A stretch of 64,000 nt of DNA from Cellulosimicrobium cellulans (GCF_006539945.1 NZ_BJNZ01000005.1:1-64000), one strand, 5' to 3'; positions 19,959 through 28,814 are shown, counted from the first letter of the stretch. A program made the numbers and translations. Notes: generated from the letters alone by a model not told the origin.

Positions 19959-20653
19959 CGCGCGTCTCCTTCGGTGTCGGTCGTGGTCGCGGCTCCGTTC
20001 CCGGTCGAGGGAGCGGTCCGCGGCGCGGCGAGCGCGCGCTCGATGAACTGCATGGTCTGCTCGAAGACGTGCGGCGGGACCTCGGCGGCCGCGGTGTCGT
20101 ACGACGGCGGCTCCGCGCCCTCGTCCCAGCGCCCGCCCCACAGGACCCAGCGCATCCCCACGATCTCGCCGATGCCCATGAGGGCCCACGCGGCGACCTC
20201 GGGGTCGACGTCGTGGCCCACCTCGCCGTTCGCGCGCGCCTTGTCGAGGCCCGTCATGTAGCCGTCGACGATGCGCGAGTAGTGCCGGCGCAGCGCGCCG
20301 GGGGAGACGAACTCGGCCTGCCGCACGATCCGGTAGAGCGCCGGGTGCTCGGCGGTGAAGCGGAAGAACGCCTCGAAGCCCGCGCGCTCGGCGGCGAGGC
20401 GGGTGCCCGCCTGCGAGCTCGCCTCGATCATCGCGTGCCGCACGCGGCGGTTGAGGTCGTCGACGAGCTCGTCGAACACGTCGATCTTCGACTCGAAGTA
20501 CAGGTAGAACGTGCCCTGCCCGACGCCCGCGGTCTCGGTGATCTTCACGATCGACGCGTCGTGGTACCCGACCTCGGCGAACACCTGCTCGGCCGCGGCG
20601 AGGATCTTGGCCCGCGTGCGGTTGCCGCGGGCGGTGCGGGGCTGGGTGCTCAT
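19955..20653 (-). CDS. TetR-family repressor within the operon
   Basis: A 232-residue TetR-type regulator. The N-terminal helix-turn-helix spans about 12-58: RTRAKILAAAEQVFAEVGYHD, then KITETAGVGQGTFYLYFESK with the family hallmark YFESK. The C-terminal all-alpha ligand domain contains FRFTAEHPALYRIVRQAEFV and ends in a Thr-rich tail. It is coupled on both sides by four-base overlaps, so it is made with the enzymes and can sense a pathway intermediate or acyl-CoA. Likely targets are the GATTCAGGT motifs at the head of the operon (27108-27120 and 27206-27218); that link is a hypothesis. Confidence 0.88.
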   Translation of the reverse strand: MSTQPRTARGNRTRAKILAAAEQVFAEVGYHDASIVKITETAGVGQGTFYLYFESKIDVFDELVDDLNRRVRHAMIEASSQAGTRLAAERAGFEAFFRFTAEHPALYRIVRQAEFVSPGALRRHYSRIVDGYMTGLDKARANGEVGHDVDPEVAAWALMGIGEIVGMRWVLWGGRWDEGAEPPSYDTAAAEVPPHVFEQTMQFIERALAAPRTAPSTGNGAATTTDTEGDAR

Positions 20654-22266
20654 GAGTCCTCCGGGACGGTCACGCGCTCGGCGAGCGAGCGGCGCGACAC
20701 CTTGTGCAGCGACGTGCGGGGCAGGGACGGGACGAGGTCGAAGCGGCGCGGGACCTTGAAGTGGGCGAGCTCGCGGCGGCAGAACGCCTCCAGGTCCTCG
20801 GCGTCGGTGGGCCAGCCCTGGCGCGGGACGACGAACGCCGCGCCGACCTCGCCCCAGCGGTCGTCCGGGACGCCCACGACCGCGACGTCCGCGATGCCGG
20901 GGTGGCGCCGGAGCACGGCCTCCACCTCGGACGGCGTGACGTTCTCGCCGCCGACGATGAAGACGTCCTTGATCCGGTCGACCACGCGGTAGTACCCGTC
21001 GGCGTCGCGCTCGACGAGGTCCCCGGTGCGCAGCCAGCCGTCGTGCAGCACGTCGGCCGTCGCGGCGTCGTCGCGGAAGTACCCGGCGAACACGCCGGGG
21101 CCCCGGACCAGCAGCTCGCCGGACGCGGGGCCGTCGAGGTGCCGACCGGTCACCGGGTCGGCGACCGCGACCTCGACGTGCGGGTAGGGCGTCCCGGCCG
21201 ACCCGATGCGCTCGCGCGCCTGGTCGTCGGGCAGGCACAGCACGTTCGGGCCCGCCTCCGTGAGCCCGTAGCCCTGCGAGAGCGCGACGCCGCGCCGGTG
21301 CCACGTGCGCAGCAGCGGCTCCGGCATGGGCGCGCCGCCCACGACCGCGTGCCGCAGGGACGACAGGTCGGCGTCCGCGAAGCCCGGGTGCTCCGCGAGC
21401 AGGAGGTAGTTCGTGGGGACGCCCATCATCGTCGTGACGCGGCGCTCGGCGACGAGCTGCAGCACGCGCTCGGGCTCGAACGTGCGCTCCAGGACGACGG
21501 TCGCGCCGGTCCACCACGCGAGCAGGGGCTGGATGTTCCAGCCGCCCGCGTGGAACTGCGGCAGCACGCTCAGCACGACGTCGTGGCTCGTGAGCTCGAC
21601 CGTGCGCGACAGCGACAGGTTGGTCCAGAAGCAGTTCGCGTGCGTGAGCAGCGCGCCCTTGGCCGCGCCCTGGGTCCCGGACGTGAAGACGAGCAGCAAC
21701 GGGTCGTCGTCGCGCACGGCCCGGCGTTCGGGGGCCGCCGCCGCCGCGGCCCGGCGGGTGCCGCCCGCGTCGTCCGCGCGACCGGCCAGCACCGGTCGGC
21801 GCGACGGCGCGGGGACGCGCGCCTCCACGCCGCTCCGGCCGAGCTCGGCGCGCCGCGGCGGGAGGACGAGCCGGTCGAGGGCAGCATCGGCCAGCGCGGA
21901 GAACTCCTGCTCGACGAGCACGAGCGCCGGGTCGGCCTGCTCGAGCTGGGCCGCGAGCTCGCCGGGCGACAGCCGCCACGACAGCGGCGCGAGCACCAGG
22001 CCCGCCTGTGCGCACGCGAAGAACAGCACGACCTGGTCGGCGCTGTTGCCGGTCACCGTGGCCACGCGGTCCCCGACGCCGTACCCCGCCTCGCGGAACG
22101 CCGCCGCCAGGGTGCTCGCGCGCTCGTGCAGGTCGCGGTAGCGCAGGGTCACGCCCCGGTCGTCGACCGCGACGCGGTCCGGCGTCGCGAGCGCGCGGTC
22201 GCGCGTCCAGCGCCCGAGGGTGTGCAGGCCGTCCTGCGCGCCGGGCCGGTGCTGCGTCGTCGTCAT
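20650..22266 (-). CDS. AMP-forming acyl-CoA ligase
   Basis: A 538-residue adenylate-forming enzyme. The ATP-binding motif is LVFTSGTQGAAKGALLTH (about 185-202). GYGLTEAGPN follows near 310, then GWLRTGDL near 400, VDRIKDVFIVGGENVTPSEVE near 420 and the C-terminal catalytic Lys region LPRTSLHKVSRR near 520. It activates a carboxylate as an adenylate and loads it on CoA. In this operon it could activate acetoacetate or 3-hydroxybutyrate in parallel with the CoA-transferase, or another acid brought in by the importer; specificity cannot be read from sequence. An insert rich in Arg/Ala at about 145-178 is unusual. It is coupled to livM and tetR by four-base overlaps. Confidence 0.88.
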   Translation of the reverse strand: MTTTQHRPGAQDGLHTLGRWTRDRALATPDRVAVDDRGVTLRYRDLHERASTLAAAFREAGYGVGDRVATVTGNSADQVVLFFACAQAGLVLAPLSWRLSPGELAAQLEQADPALVLVEQEFSALADAALDRLVLPPRRAELGRSGVEARVPAPSRRPVLAGRADDAGGTRRAAAAAAPERRAVRDDDPLLLVFTSGTQGAAKGALLTHANCFWTNLSLSRTVELTSHDVVLSVLPQFHAGGWNIQPLLAWWTGATVVLERTFEPERVLQLVAERRVTTMMGVPTNYLLLAEHPGFADADLSSLRHAVVGGAPMPEPLLRTWHRRGVALSQGYGLTEAGPNVLCLPDDQARERIGSAGTPYPHVEVAVADPVTGRHLDGPASGELLVRGPGVFAGYFRDDAATADVLHDGWLRTGDLVERDADGYYRVVDRIKDVFIVGGENVTPSEVEAVLRRHPGIADVAVVGVPDDRWGEVGAAFVVPRQGWPTDAEDLEAFCRRELAHFKVPRRFDLVPSLPRTSLHKVSRRSLAERVTVPEDS

Positions 22267-23420
22267 GCCACCTCCTCGAGGCGCTCGCGGGCTCCCTCCC
22301 GATCCTCCCGCGGGCGGCGTCGCGCGGCGAGGCGCGACGCGGCGCCGGCGATGCCGCCGGGCAGGAACATCACGACGAGGATGAAGAGGGTCCCGAGGAG
22401 GAACAAGGGCTCGCTGAGCGGCACGCGCAGCACGGCCGGCAGGTCGGCCACGGCCGCGGAGCTCGCGAGCGTCCCGAGCCGCTGGTCCAGGATCGTGTAG
22501 AGCACGCCGCCGACGATCGCGCCCCACCGCGACCCCACGCCGCCCAGCACGACCATGACGAGCAGCGTGAGCGTGAAGTCGGCGGACGTCGCGCGCGGCA
22601 CCGCGCCGGACTGGAGCAGCAGGTAGGCCATGCCGACGACCGTCGCGAGCGTCGCCGCGAGGACGAACACGAGGAGCTTGACGAGGTAGGGGCGTCCACC
22701 GATGACGCGCACGCGCACCTCGTTCTCGCGCGTCGCCGCCGCGACGTGCCCGGCCCGCGAGCGCTCGACCCACAGCACGACGAGGTAGACGCCGACGAGC
22801 ACGGCGAGCGCGAGCCAGTAGAGGTTGCGCGTGTTGAGCACGCCCACGAACGCGTCGGGGACGTTGTCGGTCGCGAGCGCGAGGCCCTCCTCGCCGCCGG
22901 TCGCGCCCCCGGGGTTGCGCCGCACGAGCACGTTGCCCGCCTGGGCGAACGCGAGCGTGACCATGGCGAAGGAGATGCCGGTGACGCGCAGCGAGATCGC
23001 GCCGACGACGTGCGCGAGGACGATCCCGCCGACGAGCACGAGCGCCGCGGCGGGCAGGAGAGGTATCTCGGTCGTGTCGAGCACGATCGCGAGCCCGTAG
23101 ACGCCCGCCGCGAAGTACAGCGCGTGCCCGAAGCTCAGCAGCCCCGCGACCCCGAACAGCAGGTGGTAGCTCAGCGCGAGCGCGCCGATGAGCCAGCACA
23201 GCGCCATCATCTGCAGCGCGCCGGGCGTGTAGGTGGGGCCGGGCAGGACGCCCGGCACGTGGATCGCCAGCAGCGGGAGGCAGGCGAGGAGCGCGACGAG
23301 CGCGAGGCCCGCGAGCGTGCGGACGAGCGTGCCCGACGGCGCCCGGCGAGCGGGACGGTCGGTGCGCGGCGCGTCGTCGGCGGGGGCCGCCGGGGCCGGG
23401 GGAGCGGTCTGGGTGGTCAT
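22263..23420 (-). CDS. livM: Branched-chain-type ABC permease, LivM-like
   Basis: A 385-residue integral membrane permease of the branched-chain amino acid (HAAT) ABC family. The N-terminal 30 residues are Pro/Ala-rich and cytoplasmic. About nine hydrophobic segments follow, with the family block LLFGVAGLLSFGHALYFAAG near 90 and GGVGSRWGAIVGGVLYTILD near 305. It pairs with LivH at 23417, with overlapping stop and start. The C-terminal tail is basic (ARRRPREDREGARERLEE). In this operon the transporter probably carries 3-hydroxybutyrate or related acids rather than amino acids; HAAT transporters for carboxylates and aromatic acids are known. Confidence 0.92.
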   Translation of the reverse strand: MTTQTAPPAPAAPADDAPRTDRPARRAPSGTLVRTLAGLALVALLACLPLLAIHVPGVLPGPTYTPGALQMMALCWLIGALALSYHLLFGVAGLLSFGHALYFAAGVYGLAIVLDTTEIPLLPAAALVLVGGIVLAHVVGAISLRVTGISFAMVTLAFAQAGNVLVRRNPGGATGGEEGLALATDNVPDAFVGVLNTRNLYWLALAVLVGVYLVVLWVERSRAGHVAAATRENEVRVRVIGGRPYLVKLLVFVLAATLATVVGMAYLLLQSGAVPRATSADFTLTLLVMVVLGGVGSRWGAIVGGVLYTILDQRLGTLASSAAVADLPAVLRVPLSEPLFLLGTLFILVVMFLPGGIAGAASRLAARRRPREDREGARERLEEVA

Positions 23421-24292
23421 GCGGCTGCCCTCCCGAGGAGGCCGGTGGGACGGACGAGGAGCACGAGCGCGAGCAGCAGCACGACGATGAGGTCGCCGTA
23501 GCCGAGGTAGTAGTTCGCGAACTGCTGGAGCACCGCGACCAGGACGGACGCGACCGCCGCGCCGGTCAGCGACCCGAGGCCGCCGATCACGGTGACGATG
23601 AACGCGAAGATGAGCAGCGACCCGCCGAGGTGCGGCGAGACGTACCCGAAGTACTGCGAGGCGAGGACCCCGCCCAGGCCTGCGGCGGCGCCGCCGACCG
23701 CGAACACGAGCGTGAACGCCTTGCGCACGTCGATGCCGAGCGCCGTGACCATGGACCGGTTCTCGACGCCCGCGCGGATGATGAGCCCGTACCGGGTGCG
23801 CTGGAGGAACAGCACGATCGCGCCCAGCACGAGCGCCGCCGCGGCGATCGCGACGAACCGGTCGTTGGGCACCGGGGCGCCCGCGAGGTCGGTCGTGCCC
23901 TTGAGCCACGCGGGCCCGGAGATGAACTCGGGGTCCGAGCCCCACATGCCCTCGAACAGCGCGACGGACGCGAGCGAGAGCCCGACCGTGACGAGCACCT
24001 GCTCGATGTGCCGCTCGTAGAGGGGGCGGATGAGCAGGAGCTCGGTGAGCGCCGCGGCGCCGGCCCCGACGACCGCCCCGGCGACCAGCGAGAGCGCGAA
24101 CACGCCCCACGAGTCCGCGCCGAGCGAGCGCGCGACGAACCAGCCGCCGAACGCGCCGAGCGTGAGGAACGACCCGTGCGCGAAGTTGAGGACGCCCATG
24201 AGCCCGTAGATGAGCGACAGGCCGGACGCGACGAGGAAGTACAGCGCCCCGAGGCCGAGCCCCGTGACGAGGAGGAGGACGATCGTGCTCAC
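23417..24292 (-). CDS. livH: Branched-chain-type ABC permease, LivH-like
   Basis: A 291-residue integral membrane permease with about eight hydrophobic segments. It carries the hallmark SLIYGLMGVLNFAHGSFLTLGAF (about 26-48) and the cytoplasmic-loop motif ENRSMVTALGIDVRKAFTLVF (about 178-198). GGLGSLTGAAVASVLVAVLQQ near 237 is also conserved. It forms the membrane channel with the LivM-like protein and is coupled to the ATPase gene upstream and to livM downstream by four-base overlaps. Confidence 0.93.
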   Translation of the reverse strand: MSTIVLLLVTGLGLGALYFLVASGLSLIYGLMGVLNFAHGSFLTLGAFGGWFVARSLGADSWGVFALSLVAGAVVGAGAAALTELLLIRPLYERHIEQVLVTVGLSLASVALFEGMWGSDPEFISGPAWLKGTTDLAGAPVPNDRFVAIAAAALVLGAIVLFLQRTRYGLIIRAGVENRSMVTALGIDVRKAFTLVFAVGGAAAGLGGVLASQYFGYVSPHLGGSLLIFAFIVTVIGGLGSLTGAAVASVLVAVLQQFANYYLGYGDLIVVLLLALVLLVRPTGLLGRAAA

Positions 24293-25068
24293 CGGGCCAC
24301 CGCCCCTTCGGTTCCGTGGTGGTCGACCTCGGCGTGCACGCCGAGGAGCTGCTGGACGCGGTCGGGGTCGTCGAGGAGCTCACGCGCCGGGCCGGTGTGC
24401 ACGACGCGGCCCGCGTCGATGACGACGACGCGCTCGGCGAGGCGCTCGATGACCTCGAGGTTCTGCTCGACGAGCAGGATCGGCACCGTGCGGGCCGCCT
24501 CCGCGAGCGCGTCGGCGACCTCGCCGACGATGCGCGGGGCGAGGCCCTTGGTGGGCTCGTCGACAAGGAGCAGGCGGTTGGCGTTGAGCAGGGCGCGCGC
24601 GAGCGACACCATCTGCTGCTGGCCGCCCGAGAGCGTGCCGGCGCGCTGCGCCGCGCGCTGCACGAGGTCCGGGAACAACTCGGCGACGAGCTCGCGGCGC
24701 GGGTGCGCGTCGCGCTCCGCGAGCCGCAGGTTCTCCGCGACCGTGAGCCCGGCGAACACCTCGCGGTCCTCCGGCACGTACCCGACGCCCCGGCGCACGA
24801 TCTTGTCGGTGCGCTCGCCGTCGACGCGCTCGCCCGCGAGCCGCACCTCGCCGCGGCGCTCGATCAGGCCGAGCACGGCCTTGAGCGTCGACGTCTTGCC
24901 CACGCCGTTGCGTCCCAGCACCGCCGTGACGCCCGTCGACGGGACGGAGAACGTCACGTCCTCGACGACCTGCTGGCCCGCGATGCGCGCCGACACCCCG
25001 CGCACCTCGAGGACGGGCACGTCGCTCCCGCCCCCGGGGTGGGCGGTGCTCCTGTTGCTGCCGCTCAT
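24289..25068 (-). CDS. livF: ABC importer ATPase, LivF-like
   Basis: A 259-residue ATPase. Walker A is LGRNGVGKTSTLKA (about 52-65), the signature is TLSGGQQQMVSLARAL (about 145-160) and Walker B is LLLVDEPTKGLAP (about 168-180). The VPEDREVFAGLTVAENL segment is typical of LivF. The first 18 residues are a Ser/Gly-rich extension. It works with the LivG-like ATPase at the cytoplasmic face of the LivHM channel. Start overlaps the livG stop. Confidence 0.94.
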   Translation of the reverse strand: MSGSNRSTAHPGGGSDVPVLEVRGVSARIAGQQVVEDVTFSVPSTGVTAVLGRNGVGKTSTLKAVLGLIERRGEVRLAGERVDGERTDKIVRRGVGYVPEDREVFAGLTVAENLRLAERDAHPRRELVAELFPDLVQRAAQRAGTLSGGQQQMVSLARALLNANRLLLVDEPTKGLAPRIVGEVADALAEAARTVPILLVEQNLEVIERLAERVVVIDAGRVVHTGPARELLDDPDRVQQLLGVHAEVDHHGTEGAVAR

Positions 25069-25841
25069 GCTGCCTCTCCTGCCGTGACGCCCAGGTAGGC
25101 GCTCTGCACCGTCGGGTCCGCCATGACGGCGTCGGGGGTGTCGCACGCGAGCAGCTCGCCGTGGTGCATGACGGCGACGCGGTCGACGAGCCCCAGGACG
25201 ACGTCCATGTGGTGCTCGACCATGAGCACGGTGCACCCGGTCGCGTGCAGGTCGCGGATGACCTCGACGAGGCCCGGCACGTCGGCCGACGACACGCCCG
25301 CCATGGGCTCGTCGAGCAGCACGACGCGCGGCTCCGTGGCGAGGAGCACCGCGATCTCGAGCTTGCGCTTGTCGCCGTGGGACAGGTCGCCCGCGGCGAC
25401 CTCGGCGCGGCGCGTGAGCCGCACCGTCTCGAGGTGCCGGTCCGCCTCCCGCGTCGCGGCGTCGCCACGGCGCGGGAAGCGCAGCACGGACAGGGCGCCG
25501 CCGAGGCGCCCCTGCGCGGCGAGCCGCACGTTCTCCCGGACGCTCAGGCGCGGGAACAGGCTCGACGTCTGGAACGTGCGACCCAGGCCGGCGCGGGCGC
25601 GTGCCGCCACCGAGGTGGTCGTCACGTCCGTGCCCTCGAGGAGCACCGACCCGCTCGTCGGGCGGTGGATGCCCGAGACCAGGTTGAAGAGCGTCGTCTT
25701 GCCCGCGCCGTTCGGCCCGATCACCCCGAGCATCTCGCCCTGCCCGACGGCGAGGCTCACGCCGTCGAGGATGCGCGCCCCGCCGATCTGGAGGCCGAGG
25801 TCGCGGACCTCGAGCGCGGGGAGGGTGTGCGGCTCGCCCAC
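25065..25841 (-). CDS. livG: ABC importer ATPase, LivG-like
   Basis: A 258-residue ATPase. Walker A is IGPNGAGKTTLFNLVSG (about 41-57). GLGRTFQTSSLFPRLSVRENV near 85 is typical of LivG. The signature is degenerate, DLSHGDKRKLEIAVLL (about 153-168) rather than LSGGQ, which is normal in LivG proteins. Walker B is RVVLLDEPMAGVSSADV (about 173-189), then the switch His in MLVEHHMD-like MVEHHMDVV. It starts one base beyond the binding-protein stop. Confidence 0.94.
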   Translation of the reverse strand: MGEPHTLPALEVRDLGLQIGGARILDGVSLAVGQGEMLGVIGPNGAGKTTLFNLVSGIHRPTSGSVLLEGTDVTTTSVAARARAGLGRTFQTSSLFPRLSVRENVRLAAQGRLGGALSVLRFPRRGDAATREADRHLETVRLTRRAEVAAGDLSHGDKRKLEIAVLLATEPRVVLLDEPMAGVSSADVPGLVEVIRDLHATGCTVLMVEHHMDVVLGLVDRVAVMHHGELLACDTPDAVMADPTVQSAYLGVTAGEAA

Positions 25842-25842
25842 G

Positions 25843-27057
25843 TCAGCCCGCCTCGGCCGGTGCGACGTCCTCGCCCGGGACCTCGGCGACGAGCTCGGGG
25901 ACCCAGGCGTCGCCGTCGGCCACGAGCTTGACCTGATACATCGGCTGGACCAGCGCGTGGTCGGACGCGCGGACCGTCGTCGTGCCCTTGGGACCGTCGA
26001 AGCTCCAGCCCTCGAGCGCGTCGACCATGGCCTCGACGTCGTCGCCGCCCTCCTCGATCGCGTGGACGATCATCTGCGCCGCGACGAAGCCGTCGGGCGT
26101 GAAGAGGTCCGCCTGCTTGCCTGCCTCCTCGACCGACGCGAGCATCGCCGCCTCGACCTCGGTGCCCGCGGCGCCGGGGAAGTAGTGGTTGAGGAAGTCG
26201 ACCTTGCTCGCCGCGCCGCCGTACGCGCCGTAGGTCGCGACGTCGCCGAGGCCGGTGACGACCGTCGTCGAGTCGAGCACGCCCTGCTGGTCGAGGCCCT
26301 GCCACATCGCGCCCGACGTCGCCCCGGCCCACGCCACGAACACGAGGTCGGGCGCTGCGTCGACGATCTGGTGCGCGAACGGCGTGAACTCCGTCGCGTC
26401 CTCCGGCACGAGCACGCTCGTCACCTCGGCGCCCTGCGCGCCGAGGACCGCCTCGACCGCGGCGAGGTTGCCCTGGCCGAACGCGTTGTCCTGCGCGAAC
26501 ACGACGACCTTCGCGCCGTCGGGGTCGACGAACGTGCCCGCCGTCGCGACGTCCTGGAGCGACTGGCGCCCCGAGCGGAACGTGTAGTCGTTGATGCCCG
26601 TGAGCGCGTCGACCGCGGCCGGGCCCGAGATGTAGAGCACCTTGTTCTGCTCGGCCTGCTCGGCGAGCTTGAGCGCCACGCCGGACACGACCGTGCCGCC
26701 GAGGATCTGGTAGCCCTTGCCGATGAGGTCCTTGGCCTGGCCGACCGCCTTGTCCGGGTCGCCGCCGTCGTCGTGGAACGTCACGTTGACCGGTCGGCCG
26801 TCGACCTCGCCCGTGCCGTCGGTCGCGTAGTCGAGACCGGCCTGGAAGCCCTCGTAGTAGGCCTCGCCGTAGGCCGCGAGCGGCCCGGTCTTGGAGTAGA
26901 TGATGCCGACGTCGACCGGGTCGGCGCTCGTGCTGCTCTCGCCTCCGGTGGTGTCGCCGCCGGTCGCGTCGGTCGGCGCGCACGCGGCGAGCACGAGGCT
27001 CGCGGCCGCGAGCGCGGCGACGGCGAGTGCCGGCCGCTGGGACTTCTTCGTCCGCAT
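25843..27057 (-). CDS. ABC substrate-binding lipoprotein, LivJ/LivK-like
   Basis: A 404-residue lipoprotein. The signal peptide MRTKKSQRPALAVAALAAAS ends in the lipobox LVLAAC with the lipidated Cys at about 26. A Thr/Gly/Ser-rich linker leads into a type I periplasmic-binding-protein domain (VDVGIIYSKTGPLAAYGEAYYEGF, then GKGYQILGGTVVSGVALKLAEQ). It captures ligand outside the membrane and delivers it to LivHM. As the first gene of the 13-gene operon, divergent from the PHB depolymerase, its ligand is likely a depolymerisation product such as 3-hydroxybutyrate or a short oligomer. That is inferred from context only. Confidence 0.9.
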   Translation of the reverse strand: MRTKKSQRPALAVAALAAASLVLAACAPTDATGGDTTGGESSTSADPVDVGIIYSKTGPLAAYGEAYYEGFQAGLDYATDGTGEVDGRPVNVTFHDDGGDPDKAVGQAKDLIGKGYQILGGTVVSGVALKLAEQAEQNKVLYISGPAAVDALTGINDYTFRSGRQSLQDVATAGTFVDPDGAKVVVFAQDNAFGQGNLAAVEAVLGAQGAEVTSVLVPEDATEFTPFAHQIVDAAPDLVFVAWAGATSGAMWQGLDQQGVLDSTTVVTGLGDVATYGAYGGAASKVDFLNHYFPGAAGTEVEAAMLASVEEAGKQADLFTPDGFVAAQMIVHAIEEGGDDVEAMVDALEGWSFDGPKGTTTVRASDHALVQPMYQVKLVADGDAWVPELVAEVPGEDVAPAEAG

Positions 27058-27316
27058 GACTTCGCCCTTCGTTGGGTGGTCCTGGGGGAGCGCCGCTCAA
27101 ACATGAGAGGCGATTCAGGTTGCGGGAATCATGGATCCGCGACCGACGCGGTGTCAACCCGCGCGGGTCACGATCCGGCTACGGGGCCGATGGGGAGATG
27201 TTGACAGGTGATTCAGGTCACACGTAACGTCCGGTCCGCCCGGGTCCGGCGCGCAACGGTGCGCGCCGCAGCGCGTCCAGCGCTGACGGCGACCCGACCT
27301 CGACGTGGAGGTTCAG
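27058..27316. promoter_or_regulatory. Divergent promoter of depolymerase and uptake/catabolic operon, with repeated motif
   Basis: AGGCGATTCAGGT at 27108-27120 and AGGTGATTCAGGT at 27206-27218 differ by one base and lie 98 bases apart. The right copy is also an inverted repeat, GTGA-TTCAGG-TCAC (27208-27220). It overlaps a good rightward promoter: TTGACA at 27201-27206, then TAACGT at 27225-27230 with an 18-base spacer. A leftward TTGACA lies at 27157-27152, and the left motif sits where the leftward transcript should begin. The arrangement suits a repressor shutting both promoters. Confidence 0.55.
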
Positions 27317-28798
27317 ATGGTCAGGCACTCCCTCAGGCGCCGTGCTCGGCTGGCAGCGCTCGCCCTCGGCACGGCGCTCGCCGTCGTGCTCGCGCCGCTC
27401 GTCACGGCGCCCGCGTCCGCGGCCGGCTCCTGGTCCCAGCGTTCGGCGGGCGGCATGACGGTCGAGCTGTACCGGCCCACGACCGAGCCGGCGCTCCCCG
27501 GCGGCCGGGCGCTCATGATCTCGCTGCACGGCTGCGTCCAGACCTCGCAGGTGCTGAAGAACGCGGGCAACTGGGCCGCGACCGCCGACGAGCACGGCAT
27601 GGTCGTCGCGGTCCCGGCGGCGCCGAACGGCGGCGTGCTGCTCGGCTGCTGGGACTACTACGACACCAACCACAGCCGCACGAGCCCCGCGCGGCACGAC
27701 GACAACCTGCTCGACCTCGTGTCGGCGCTGCTCGCCGACACGTCGCTCGGCATCGACCCGGACCAGGTCTACGTCAGCGGGCTGTCCTCCGGCGGCGGCC
27801 AGGCGATGGTCATGGGCTGCCTCGCGCCCGACGTGTTCGCCGGCGTCGGGATCGCGGCCGGGCCGACGGTCGGGACGACGTCGGGCCAGATCGGGAGCGT
27901 CGCGACGTCGCTCGCGCAGGCGCGCTCGACGTGCCGGACGTTCGCCGGGACGCACGCGGCGGACTTCGACTCGCAGGTGACGTCCGTCGTCTTCGGGAGC
28001 GCCGACACGACCGTCGCGACGGGGTACGGGACGCTCAACGCCCAGGTCATGGCCGACCTCTACGGTGCCGGGACCACGTCGTCGTTCTCGCTCGCTGGGC
28101 TCGCGGGGACGAATACCGCGGGCTCCGGCTCGCTGTGGTCCGACGCCGACGGCCCGCGGGTCTCGCTCCTCCGGAACACCGGGCTCGCCCACGCGTGGCC
28201 GGCGGGCGGCGGCCCCGGCGGGTCGTACGTGTCGACGAACAGCGTCGACTACCCGGCCTACCTCACCGACTTCCTGTTCGCGACCAACCGCCGGGTCGAC
28301 CGCGACCCCGGCACGGGACCGGACCCGGACGTCGTCGCCCCGACGGTCGCGATCACGTCGCCGGCCGCGGGCTCGACCGTGACCGGGACGGTCCGGGTCG
28401 GGGTCGCGGCGTCGGACGACCGCGGCGTCGACCGCGTCGAGCTGAGCGTCGACGGCGCGGCGCTCGCGACGCTGCGCACCGCCCCGTACGCGGACGACTG
28501 GGACACGACGACGCTCGGCGCGGGCACGCACGTCGTCGCGGCACGGGCCGTCGACGCGGCGGGCAACGCGACGACGGCGCAGGTCACCGTCACGGTCCAG
28601 GCGCCGTCCGGTCCGTGGTGCGGGACCGCGACGAACGCGCAGCACCAGGCCGCCGGCCGCGCGACCTCCTACGGCGTGAACCCGTACAACCCGTACTACG
28701 CGGTGGGCTCGCTCGCGTACCTCGGCCAGGGCGACGCGACGGTCACGACGCTGCGCGAGGCCGCGCCGGGCCGCTACGAGGTCGCGACGACCTGCTGA
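27317..28798 (+). CDS. phaZ: Secreted poly(3-hydroxybutyrate) depolymerase
   Basis: A 493-residue secreted esterase. The signal peptide has RHSLRRRAR, a hydrophobic core and an APASA cleavage site near residue 33. The catalytic domain (about 35-325) has the oxyanion motif SLHGCVQTSQ, the lipase box YVSGLSSGGGQAMV, the acid near VFGSADTTV and the catalytic His in GLAHAWPAGG. An Ig-like linker domain (about 340-430, PTVAITSPAAGSTV onwards) follows. The C-terminal 60 residues begin with WCGTATNAQHQAAGRA and end TLREAAPGRYEVATTC, the cysteine-bounded pattern of PHB-binding domains in short-chain-length PHA depolymerases. ATG at 27317 is used because GGAGG ends five bases before it. It is divergent from a 3-hydroxybutyrate catabolic operon and has its own strong promoter. 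Confidence 0.88.
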   Translation: MVRHSLRRRARLAALALGTALAVVLAPLVTAPASAAGSWSQRSAGGMTVELYRPTTEPALPGGRALMISLHGCVQTSQVLKNAGNWAATADEHGMVVAVPAAPNGGVLLGCWDYYDTNHSRTSPARHDDNLLDLVSALLADTSLGIDPDQVYVSGLSSGGGQAMVMGCLAPDVFAGVGIAAGPTVGTTSGQIGSVATSLAQARSTCRTFAGTHAADFDSQVTSVVFGSADTTVATGYGTLNAQVMADLYGAGTTSSFSLAGLAGTNTAGSGSLWSDADGPRVSLLRNTGLAHAWPAGGGPGGSYVSTNSVDYPAYLTDFLFATNRRVDRDPGTGPDPDVVAPTVAITSPAAGSTVTGTVRVGVAASDDRGVDRVELSVDGAALATLRTAPYADDWDTTTLGAGTHVVAARAVDAAGNATTAQVTVTVQAPSGPWCGTATNAQHQAAGRATSYGVNPYNPYYAVGSLAYLGQGDATVTTLREAAPGRYEVATTC

Positions 28799-28814
28799 GC
28801 GGAAGCCTCCAGGT

